From: Clarireedia homoeocarpa
Lineage: Eukaryota > Ascomycota > Leotiomycetes > Helotiales > Rutstroemiaceae
Length of the DNA stretch: 64,000 nucleotides
Reading direction: 5' to 3'
Assembly: GCA_001465935.1 (NCBI GenBank)
Contig: LNKV01000003.1
Coordinates: forward strand, 254,363-318,362
The translations under genes were made by a program, and so were the position numbers. Under the pieces are notes generated by a model. The model searched no databases. It worked only from the letters and a program-made list of their open reading frames with translations, and was not told the DNA's origin. Every line of letters begins with the position of its first letter. The stretch's first letter is position 1. Shown here in pieces: positions 11,140-20,406 of this stretch.

Positions 11140-11494
11140 TTACATAAGATCCTCGTTGAAGCCCTCAATTATCGCATTGTTTCCAATGATTTTCGGCTTT
11201 TCCTTGTACATGAGATCCTCGTTGAATCCTTCTACGATGGCTTCATTTCCAATAATTTCACCACGGAGACCAGTCGGCCGTTCTTTTTCGTGAATTATGT
11301 CTTCCGTGAATCCCTCGACAATTGCTTCGTTCCCAATGATGCCAACGCTCATAGCTCTGGCTATATGACAGTGGTTGTCAATTGCAGAATTCCTGGTGCT
11401 AAAGGACTGAGGACTTACTAGTTTTGAAGGTCGGTGCGGCAAATATGACCGTGGCAAAGGCAATGAGGCCAAACAGCGTCTTAGAAGCACGCAT
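11140..11494 (-). CDS. Small secreted repeat precursor, candidate RiPP (dikaritin-like) precursor peptide
   Basis: Two exons, complement(join(11140..11360, 11419..11494)), encode 98 residues; the 58-nt intron has a GTAAGT donor and TATAG acceptor. Residues 1-20 form a classic signal peptide (basic start, hydrophobic core, AxA-like end near FAAP). After a short spacer come three near-identical 14-residue blocks of the form IIGNEAIVEGF(T/N)ED at residues 33-46, 61-74 and 83-96, separated by charged linkers rich in Lys, Glu, Arg and Pro. A signal peptide plus tandem repeats is how UstA-type ribosomal peptide precursors are built, and a UstYa-family gene and two exporters lie directly beyond it. 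Unlike described UstA-type precursors there is no Lys-Arg or Arg-Arg Kex2 site between blocks. Secretion and repeats are seen directly; the RiPP role is inferred from context. The alternative is an ordinary small secreted repeat protein. Confidence 0.7.
11149..11340 (-). repeat. Three coding tandem repeats (42 nt each) in the precursor gene
   Basis: The blocks are at 11299-11340, 11215-11256 and 11149-11190, read leftward. At protein level they differ at only a few positions (Thr/Asn, Glu/Asn, Val/Ile). At DNA level the changes are mainly synonymous or conservative, which suggests selection on the peptide. Confidence 0.85.
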
Positions 11495-12534
11495 TCTCGA
11501 ATGGTGAAGCTGAAAATCAGATCGCCTGGAAGATAGGAGAGGTTTGAGTATAGTACAGAGGTTTGAGAAGTTATCTTGCCAATGCGTCGAGGAATGATGA
11601 GTTGTGCTAGGTGAAGACTTGAAGCAGTATAAAGCTATATTTAAAAGAGGCTCAAGTATCATCTTGGCTCCCAGGTATGTTATCATCTTCTGGCACACCT
11701 TCCAGCACATAAAGCCGATAGAATGATACCTCCCAACATCAAGAATGACAAGTTTCGCATGCATATGCACCGTATCACATCCAAATACTACTCCAGCCAG
11801 AGCAATTTGCTGACTATCGATTCCCGCAGCTTGCATATCTCGTTGTGACGGAATCAACGGATACATGGATATGAATACGGTCTGCTGTCTTTGGGGCTTC
11901 TCTGCGGGTAGTCTACTGGCCATGAGCATGCAATTCTTCCATACGGGCAAGAGCATTCGCAGCAAGTCTCGGTGCTGTCAGTACTCACATAGACAAGGTA
12001 GCTACATAGCCCCTCTTACCCCAGATAACGACTTAAGTATGAAGTCAACAGAGGTGCGCCGCCATGCATATCGTTCTGCATATAGGACAGTTAGCTATTT
12101 CCCTGGGTGGTAGGCAGTAGTAGCGTGCATATAATACGGCTGGATAATGCTCCGTGCAGTAGATAGCGGCCCAAAAGACATCATCACTCCCATAATTGTT
12201 CATCAACACCCATGCAACTAGTGTAGACCAATGATTTGAGTCATCTACACGAATGTGCATGCATGAACGGTATCCTATGCTGGCTAGGTCGTGTTAAGGG
12301 CTCACTGGATACTTTTGCACCTTGCTATCGAAGGAAAGGAAACCTGCCTTAACTTGGACCTGAAATCTAACACACTGAGCTGACTGCCTTGTTTTTTTTT
12401 CCTGTTATATCCACCACCGATCGATCATTATCCTTCTTGCAAATGATCTCAAAATTGATCTTGAGGTGCCTGGCAAGAATATTTCACCGTCATTCTACTA
12501 CAAGCAAAACCAGTAAACACTCTGGTTAACAACA
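11495..12534. other. Divergent promoter region of precursor and UstYa-like genes
   Basis: About 1 kb between two divergently transcribed genes. Short frames here show no family resemblance. The arrangement would allow shared regulation of precursor and modifying enzyme. I cannot identify a specific transcription factor site. Confidence 0.5.
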
Positions 12535-13491
12535 ATGTGGCATCAGAAAGATGCTCCGTCCAAATACTCGGCTCTGAAAGAAGATGATGAATCATCTACT
12601 GATTCTCTCCTTGAGGATGAGGCCGAAAAAATCGATGACTCTGTCGGTCCAGTTCGTCGCCGCCGTTGCTCCTATATGAACATATGGATATTGCACGGAA
12701 TTTTGCTATTCATTTCTGCCTCGATGCTGGCTGCCAGTACATGGAAAATCTCAAACCCCAGATATTGTATTGAGAAATTATCACCATATTGTAAGTTTCC
12801 TCTTTTCCGAGTCTTGCACTCATGTGAGACGTTATTCCAGTCAATCAATCAGTCAATCTTCTTTTCTTGCTAATCTTAATGAATCAAAGCTCCTGGTCTT
12901 TCCAACTTCAGAGACGTAGATAAAGTATATTGTTTTGATGTAGGATATCACTCCAAATCGAAGTTTAAAGGACCTCCTTCGCCTGAGCGAGATGCTGCTT
13001 GGGATAGGATTACACATGGCAAGTTTTCCAGCGCGTTTGCTACCAACGGTGCTAATTTGCTACTAGTTGGAGCGATGAGCATATCAGAGGAGACACGTCA
13101 AAGAATCAACGCTTCTGATGGATCAGTGAGGTTGCCGGAGGAAAGTGGTGGTGGATACATGGCTATGACTGAATTTGTTCATGAAATGCATTGTATTGTA
13201 AGTGTAGGTATTCTTCCCAGCGATCTAACTGGTTCGCTGACCGAATCAGGACCGTCTTTGGAAGCATACGTACCCAGAGTACTACCAAGACGAGTATAAC
13301 CACACAGTGAGGGAGCCTGAAGACTGGCATGAGCATGCCGGTAAGTGGCTGAGCCATATTTTGTTTGATGGGATTTCAAGGGCCATTTTGTGACAGGCAG
13401 GGGAGAGTTGATAATATTCCGCGATGTTACCGTGTTGTATTATATCACAATAGTCGATACCTTGCCCATGCAATCTTCGGAGATTTTGTAG
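12535..13491 (+). CDS. UstYa-family (DUF3328) oxidase-like protein, C-terminal part degenerate
   Basis: Likely exons: 12535..12790, 12890..13018, 13067..13197, 13250..13340, 13397..13491. The N terminus is acidic, then comes a single transmembrane segment near residues 50-70 (YMNIWILHGILLFISASML), as in UstYa-type type II membrane proteins. The first family motif is intact: EFVHEMHC (HxxHC). About 30 residues later, where the second HxxHC followed by a Leu-Arg-Gln helix is expected, the reading fails: EDWHEHAG is followed by sequence with the right flavour (RQG-like, then DVTVLYYI) but no HxxHC in any splice reading I tried. An alternative acceptor at 13380 gives an end at 13502 and also lacks it. 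UstYa proteins catalyse oxidative cyclisation of RiPP cores, and both His motifs are thought essential. It is therefore probably a decaying copy. Intron 13019-13066 would be GC-AG and is a multiple of three, so it may be retained. Confidence 0.7.
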
Positions 13492-13707
13492 ATCCTGTGT
13501 AATTCTGTTGTGGCTGGCTTGGATAGGTCTGTTGGAAACGCTTGACAGCTTTAGCGGGGAAATATTCGCCAATCGGAATCTGTAGTTTAAGGTTACTCTC
13601 CAGGGTCCCCAGAATTGCTTGTATTTACGCCGCTTGACTAGTGCGTCATTCTTGATACAATATCTAAACAGCATACAACACACAAACAAGAACCTAATGT
13701 TATCCAG

Positions 13708-14836
13708 CTATTCTTCTTACAATCCCATATGGCGTGTTGGTCAACGTATATGGACGAAGGCTAGGCCTTTGTCTTGCTATTTTGGGGCTCTGTCTACAGT
13801 TCACGTGGATTGTGGTTGTTTGTAGGTTTACCACCGCCGTGTCTTGGTCATTGCTGATGTGCATTCTCCTCAAGCTTGGTTCTCGCTGGTATTTCCTATT
13901 CGCCTTGTCTGGCTTGCACCTGCTTTCCATATTATCGGAGGGGGCCCAAGTGTTGGCCTGTCAATCATCTGCGTTATAATTGCCGATTCTGTACCTGAGA
14001 AAATGAGGTATGTGAACTGTTCACCGTTGAAATGTATTTTTGATACTTATTTAATTTACCTACAGGGCCCAAGTATTCTTCGGCCTCGACGCTGCCAGAC
14101 TTGTTGCAGTCGCAGCGGGGACAGCCTGTAGTTCCATGCTTATGAAGCATGGTCCTTGGCCTCCAATGCTTCTCGCGCTCCTGGTCACTTACATCGGTAG
14201 CTCGCTGCCATTATTCATCCCGAATAGTGAGCTGTGCCCGCACTGACACGATTGTTCTGTTTCTCTAATGTTTGCAGGCAAACCTTCTCATTATACTACG
14301 AGCCATAGTAAACCTCGTGGTAATTTTAGTATTGATGCCATTCGCCAATCGCTGTCTTCTTTTATGGTATAGATTTCCCGTTCGACGGAGAGATACATAT
14401 CTTGCCAGAGCAAGTAGTCTGGCCATTCTTTTTGGCTTGGCTGGTATTGCAATTGCTCCGACAGCGCCCATTTTGATTTTTGGTATGTTTATTTGTTTAA
14501 GTCTACAGAAACTTGGCGTGTGTTAGTAGTAATGGTAGAATAGGTGTTATGGTTGCGACATTAGGTTTCGGTGTTGATGCATTGTTACGGTCACTGATAA
14601 CTTCAGTGATTTCTGCATCCGAAATAAGCATCTTTTACACGGCCATGACACTGCTGCAGAATCTTGGCGAATCAGCAGGAGGTCCATTGTATGCAGGTCT
14701 ATTTTCGGTTGCCTTGAGTTTCAAAAAGCAGTGGCTAGGGCTACTGTTTTGGGTTGCGGCAGGCCTGGCTGCCCTCCTTACTATCATGTTCTGCAATAGA
14801 CAAATTCTGGATGCGACTGTTGAGGACGAGGAGTAA
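13708..14836 (+). pseudogene. Truncated MFS transporter remnant
   Basis: Coding pieces at 13708..13821, 13875..14007, 14066..14226, 14278..14482 and 14544..14836 read as a fungal MFS drug/metabolite exporter. The loop-2 signature NVYGRRLGL, FPIRLVWLAPAF, the IIADSVPEKMRAQVFFGL stretch and, near the end, LGFGVDALLRSLITSV are all recognisable. The expected first exon, covering the N terminus and TM1, is absent upstream. The central loop and TM7 are missing between the third and fourth pieces, and the frame does not join across that gap. What remains would be roughly half to two thirds of a normal MFS protein. Its place between a UstYa gene and an ABC transporter fits an exporter of the same metabolite cluster, now lost by deletion. 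I am confident of the family and fairly confident of the damage. Confidence 0.75.
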
Positions 14837-15153
14837 TCTATCTGGGGAGGGATAAGAGGTGCATACAAATCGTTACATTCTTGCTGCTTGTAGGATATCC
14901 TTGCATGCAAGGGGCCCTGGTCGCCAATAATCCAAGCATTTCTGGCGGCGCAGCATAAAACTGATAGCAGCTGCAGCGACCGATCTGATAGAGGATGAGG
15001 GGGGTGAGGGGGGTCGAGAGGGGTCGAGGGGGTGATCGAACAGTAGAGCACGATTTCCCGTAAACATGGAGAAATGGTCGTACTAACCTATCCTTTTCTT
15101 CTTTCTTTTTTCATTTTTCATGTGCTTTACAGTAGAATAATTGAAAGCTTAGT
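14837..15153. other. Short intergenic before the ABC transporter
   Basis: 317 bp with a G-rich stretch around 14994-15035 (ggggtgaggggggtcgagag-like). It probably contains the ABC gene promoter. No gene is supported. Confidence 0.45.
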
Positions 15154-16706
15154 ATGGCCCAAGATAATGACGAGAAAATAGTCGTTCACGGCAGGGAAAT
15201 AAGGCTTGATTCTGGGGAACATCCTTCTATGAATCGACAGCATCCAAGGAAAGCATCAAACTTGGCATCCGTACCGTCGGTAGTTCTCGAATAAAATTTC
15301 AGATTATGGCTTACCAGTTTTAGATATTATGGCGGTACTCTTCGAGCCTAGACAAAGCCTTCCAAGTCCTCGCCATTGCAGCCGCAGTTGGTGCAGGAAC
15401 CGTACGTACCAAATTGCCTCCCTTTACAGTACACCGACCATTTTTTGAATAATGATAGACTAGGCCTTTGATGACAATTGTCTTTGGAAACTTGGTCAAC
15501 GAGTTCAACAGTAGTGATGCTACTTCTTCGTTCCGACTGAAACGACTTGTCAACCATAATGTGTAAATTATCATCTACCTGGCAGTTCTTATTTACCTCA
15601 AACTAACTGCTATCTTCAAGACTCTATTTCGTGTATCTATTTGTGGCCCAGTTCATGGTAAGAAATTCTACCGGAATCCAATTGCTGTTTTTTCTAATGA
15701 TGGGATGTTATCTCACCGATGCCTTATTTCTATATAGTTAACATACATCTTCTCATCGACGCTGACGATTGTGGCGACGCGTATAACTCGGAATCTTCGT
15801 CTTGCGTACTTGCAGGCCATCATACGCCACGATCAGTCGTACCGCGATACATCTCCCAGATGGTCGGCGGCAAATGATATTTCCAATGAAGCGACGCAGG
15901 TGAATCAAGGTCTGTCCGAAACCATCGGCATAGCGGTCCAGGCATGCTCAACCGTAGCAACTGCGTTTATTATCGCCTTCACACAAAGCTGGAGATTAAC
16001 ATTAGTAATGTCTACCGCAATTATCAGTTTGTTCTTTGGTTTGGCTATCACTATTCGACTTGAAACACGAGCGGAGAATCGCATCGCTCCAGTATACTCT
16101 GACTCTGCTGCATTACTAGAAGAGGTCTTTTCGAGCGTGCAAACTGTGATGTCTCTTAATGCCGAGACGAAGTTATTGAGAAAATGCCGTGCTTATATAG
16201 ACGTTGCTAAAAGATTAAACATCAGGAAGAGTCCTCTTTCTGGGGTCAAGTTTGTGTTGAGCTACTTTATTTTGCTGTCGTCTTATGCGTTGGCCTTCTG
16301 GTATGGAGTGAAGCTTGTACTTCAAGGCAAAGTTCACAATAGTGGAAATGTTGTGATGTAAGTGCAATCTGAACTTATCCATGATGCAAAAATGGCATCC
16401 ATACTTTTTCTTCATGCAAGACTAAAGGTTTTTAGTGTTATACTTTGCGTCAATATGTCAACGAATGCACTTCGAATGTTGATTCCATCGTGGACTATGA
16501 TAGGCAAAGCAACTACAGCTGCTCACACACTACTCCTGCAATTTTCACATGAACCAAGTATCGATCCACTTAGTAAAAGCGGAAAATGTCCAGATCATGT
16601 TTTGGGGAGAATTGAGATGCAAGGTGTTACGTTTGCCTACCCCGCCAAACCTTCCGTTATGGTCTTGGATGGCATAGACATTGTATTCGAGAAGGGCCAA
16701 AAAACT

Positions 16707-16892
16707 TGCCGTGGAGGCAGACCAGACTTCCTTTAGATATATAGATAGAGGAAATGTGAATGACGCTCCGCTGGCTCTCCGAGGGCCACTGCCGTGGAGG
16801 CAGACTAAGACTTCCTAACTAAACTAGACTATTAACGGAATGGCTCCCCTGGAGGCGGTTCCCGCCCCCAGGGGAACCATTCCGTTAATAGT
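16707..16892. mobile_element. Small non-autonomous insertion (MITE/foldback-like) in the ABC gene
   Basis: 186 bp separating two codons (ACT and GTC) that are adjacent in the normal ABC reading frame. It contains a direct repeat (tgccgtggaggcagac near 16707 and 16790) and ends exactly with a long perfect-type hairpin. It has no coding capacity. I see no clear target-site duplication, so its class is uncertain. It has no GT-AG borders that would restore the frame as an intron. Confidence 0.65.
16828..16892. repeat. Long inverted repeat (hairpin) inside the insertion
   Basis: Arms 16828-16852 and 16868-16892 are complementary over 25 bp with one mismatch. The loop continues pairing through ggcgg and ccgcc, giving a stem of about 30 bp. 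The right arm ends at the base before the ABC reading frame resumes. Confidence 0.9.
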
Positions 16893-19876
16893 GTCATTAC
16901 TGGGCCCAGTGGCTGCGGAAAGTCTGCAATCATTAACTTGGTCGAACGATGGTACGATACTCTGGCTGGTCATATCTTACTCGATGGTGAGATAATCTCA
17001 GAGCTGAACGTTGCATGGTTACGGAGTCAAATTGGTCTTGTTCAGCAGGTATGACCCAAAAGAAGCGGACACAACAAGGCTTACTGACAATTCAACCACT
17101 TCAAAAGGACCCAGTGCTCTTCAATGACAGTATATTTGAGAACGTCGCCAACGGACTGCAGAGCAAGGTCAAGAGTAATCTTACGCTGGGCCAACTTGCA
17201 GCATTAGTAGAACAAGCCTGCAAAGATGCCAATATTCACGACTTCATCTCTCAACTACCCAACGGATGTGAGACGGTTGTTGGTGAACGCGGAAGCAATA
17301 TTAGTGGAGGTGAAAAACAGCGCATCGCCATAGCTCGAGCCATCATATCCAATCCCAGAATTCTGCTGCTAGATGAAGCAACTTCTGCTCTCGATGCTAA
17401 ATCAGAGAAAGTTGTACAAGCAACATTGGATAGACTATCGGTGGATAGGACAACTATTGTCATATCACATAAACTATCTACAATCCAGAAGGCGGACAAG
17501 ATTATCCTTATGAAAAGTGGCCATGTTGTGGAAGAAGGTACTCACGAAACTCTATGCAACCTTAAAGGTGCTTACTGGCATTTGGTCGAGGCGCAAGATT
17601 TACGTTTTAATCATTCGCAGAACTCTGAGCTATTTGGTAGTCCACAAGACGATCTCAACGGGGCAAACTCCAGTCAGGGTGTAACGAATAACCAGGTTGA
17701 AAATCCCCCAGGCGTGAAAGCAGAAAGTAAAATAAGCCAAGCCGAGCTGGAAAAAGAAGAAACATGGCCTCCCCGAATGTCCCTGATAAAATGTATAGGG
17801 GTTATTCTGAAGGACTTGAAACATTTCCGTCCTCTATTCGTGTGTGGAGTTCTAGCGTGTATCGTCTCTGGAGGAATCTATCCAAGCCAGTCAATAGTCT
17901 TTGCCAAGTCGGTCACAGTGTTCCAGTATCATGGGGATGCGCTTTCTCAGCATGGCACTTTCTGGGCTTTGATGTGGTTTGTTCTTGCTTTAGGAGTCTG
18001 CGTTGCGTTCGGGATGATGGGCTCAATCTTTTCCATCATCGCGGCCATTGTAGGGCACCATTATCGAGGAGCTTATTTCGCCGCAATACTGAGTAAAGAA
18101 GCAAGCTTCTTCGTGGAAGAGAACCACTCCGCCGGAAGTTTGACTGCACAGCTAACATCTTATACCCAACAGCTTGAGAATTTGATGTCAACTAGCCTGG
18201 GATTGATCTTTGTTGTCTTTGTCAATCTCGTTGCATCTTGCATTCTATCCTTGTTAGAATCATGGAAACTAGCACTGGTAGCCATCTTCGGAAGTCTGCC
18301 GGTTATCATTCTCGCTGGATACTTACATGTACAGCTGCAGTCTTCAGCACAGGCTAGAAACAAAAACCTATTTCTCGAAAGTGCGAGATATGTTAGCGAA
18401 GTGGCCGGGGCAGTTAAAACCATCTCCTCTTTGACGATGGAAGAGGACGTTTGCAAGAAATTGGAGGTAAAGCTTGAGGGCTTAATGAGAAAGGCGTACA
18501 GAGAGGCTGTTGTGAGTATGGCGCTTTTTGCATTCTCACAGAGTGCTAGCTTGCTTGGTTCGTACATCCCCTCTACATATAAAGTAAAATGTCTAGATTT
18601 AGTCTAATATAAAGTCAGGAATGGCGCTTGCATTCTGGTATGGTGGGCACTTGCTGGCTGACCAGAAGATCAATGGATTCGAACTGTTCGTCATTTTCCT
18701 AGCCATTGTCTCGGGAGGGGAAGCAGCCGGTAGTTTCTTCGCACAATCAAACAGTAATCTATCCTGGGACCGCTACACACTATATATACAAATGCTAATC
18801 CCTCCGTAGGCATCGTACATGCACGTGGGGCTGCAAACCAAATTTTGAATATGAAAGAACAAGCCACACCCATGTCCGAAACGGACGCGGTAGAACTACC
18901 TAAGTCCCAGGCAACAGATGCTATTGAATTCTTCAATGTCTCTTTTCACTATGCATCGCGACCTGAAGTCACTGTCCTTCGGAACATTTCCTTTAAAGCA
19001 AATTACGGCCAGAATATTGCCATTGCCGGGCCTTCTGGTTCAGGGAAATCAACGATAATTGCCTTATTAGAGAGATTTTACACTCCTTCTCAAGGAAGCA
19101 TATCTTTCCGCAACATCCCGCTAAGCTCACTTGATCCGAAAACCTACCGCTCTATAGCCTCGCTCGTATCGCAAGAAACATGTTTGTATCAAGGTTCTAT
19201 CCGCGAAAACCCCCTCCTAGGAACCGAGAACGACACCGATATCCCGGCAGAATCCATCATCAGCGCGTGCCAGGATGCAGACATCCATGATTTCATCACG
19301 TCGTTGCCGCAAGGCTATACCACGAAAATGGGCAACAAAGGCTTGTTGTCTCTTAGCGGCGGCCAACGCCAGCGCATCGCAATTGCACGAGCTTTGCTCC
19401 GCAGACCGGCGGTTTTACTCCTGGACGAAGCGACGAGCGCGCTGGACACGCATAGTGAGCTGCTGGTGCAAAAGGCGCTGAGTAGAGCCATGGAGGGCAG
19501 AATCACCATAACAGTAGCGCATCGGCTGTCTACTGTCACGAACGCGGACAAGATTCTTGTGCTGGTGCATGGGGAAGTTGTGGAAACGGGAACTCACGAT
19601 CAGTTATTAAGGATGAAGGGTGTGTACTACATACAGCATGTGTCAGATGCAGTCTTTTTCACAGTAGTGAGCCATAGTGTCAAACCCTCCGAGTCAAGGG
19701 TCGAAGCAGACATACTGGTGGTAGAGGATCAGAGTATATACGATCAAATTGCTACGAGTTTCTCACTGGCTTCGGGTTGTAAGCTTGTGGTTTCGAAGTA
19801 TCCGTTATTTTTCTGCCCTTTCTATTTCTTTATACTGTGCTTATTCGTCTTTACCCCTTTGCAACTCTTGGAATGA

Positions 19877-20406
19877 CTTCACCAGAACTCAGATCGCATC
19901 TGAGTTTTTAATCTGTACAGGAAGGTCAGGATGGAGATGAGCCTACTGATCATCGGTATTCATCTTCTGTTTAAATAGCTTCATCACATCTTCTAGACAA
20001 TTAGAGAATTACTTTGAACTCTCATTCGATTGATGCATGTAATAAACTTCCGCAAAGGTAGTATCTAAGCAAAACGAGAAAAGATTTTTCATCCATTCGT
20101 CACAAATCACAATCCAGGCCGTCTCTGCAGTCCAACCACCCACCCATCCAACCAACCAACCAACCAACCAACCAACCAACCAAAGCATCCATCCATCCCA
20201 TTCATTCCGTAATCATATCACAATCGTCCAAAGCTCGCAAAAAATTCGACAATGTGATGTTTCCCAAACCAGTTTTTTTAGAGCCCACTCTCGCTAATTT
20301 CATGATATTATGCCAAAAAGAAAGCTTCATGCATCCGTGGCCAGCAGAACACCAAAGCGCATAAGCTTACAAGCCTAAAAATCAATGCCCCTTGCAATTG
20401 ACTTAT
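19877..20406. repeat. Intergenic with a CCAA microsatellite
   Basis: 530 bp between the convergent ABC and gfa1 genes. It contains an uninterrupted (CCAA)n tract at about 20148-20183 followed by a short (ATCC)n run. No gene is supported; it is 3' flank of both genes. Confidence 0.8.

Larger units (their letters stand above)
15154..19876 (+). pseudogene. Full-size ABCB (MDR/Ste6-type) transporter interrupted by an insertion
   Basis: Nine exons can be joined in frame: 15154..15279, 15324..15401, 15459..15562, 15621..15657, 15738..16357, 16436..17048, 17108..18557, 18619..18753, 18810..19876. The layout is TMD1-NBD1-TMD2-NBD2. NBD1 has Walker A GPSGCGKS (about 16905), signature SGGEKQR, Walker B ILLLDEATSALD and the H-loop HKLST. 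NBD2 has GPSGSGKST, SGGQRQR, VLLLDEATSALD and AHRLST. All catalytic motifs look intact, but 16707-16892 holds 186 bp of foreign, hairpin-bearing DNA inserted two codons before Walker A of NBD1, with an in-frame TAG at 16734. The C-terminal ~50 residues after NBD2 are unusually hydrophobic and unlike the family. Such pumps export drugs or metabolites; in this locus it may have served the peptide product. Unless the insert is removed from the mRNA, the gene is disrupted. Confidence 0.85.

Noticed and set aside
11140..11494. Precursor as a mating pheromone (alpha-factor type) gene
   Set aside because: Repeats lack the Trp-Cys-rich decapeptide of ascomycete alpha pheromones and have no Kex2 sites; the UstYa neighbour fits a RiPP better.
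11865..12260. Small frames between the precursor and UstYa genes
   Set aside because: No family signal, signal peptide or splice logic; likely promoter sequence.
16707..16892. Insertion read as a spliceosomal intron or Helitron end
   Set aside because: No GT-AG (or GC-AG) borders that restore the frame; the hairpin is at the very end rather than just before a CTRR terminus.
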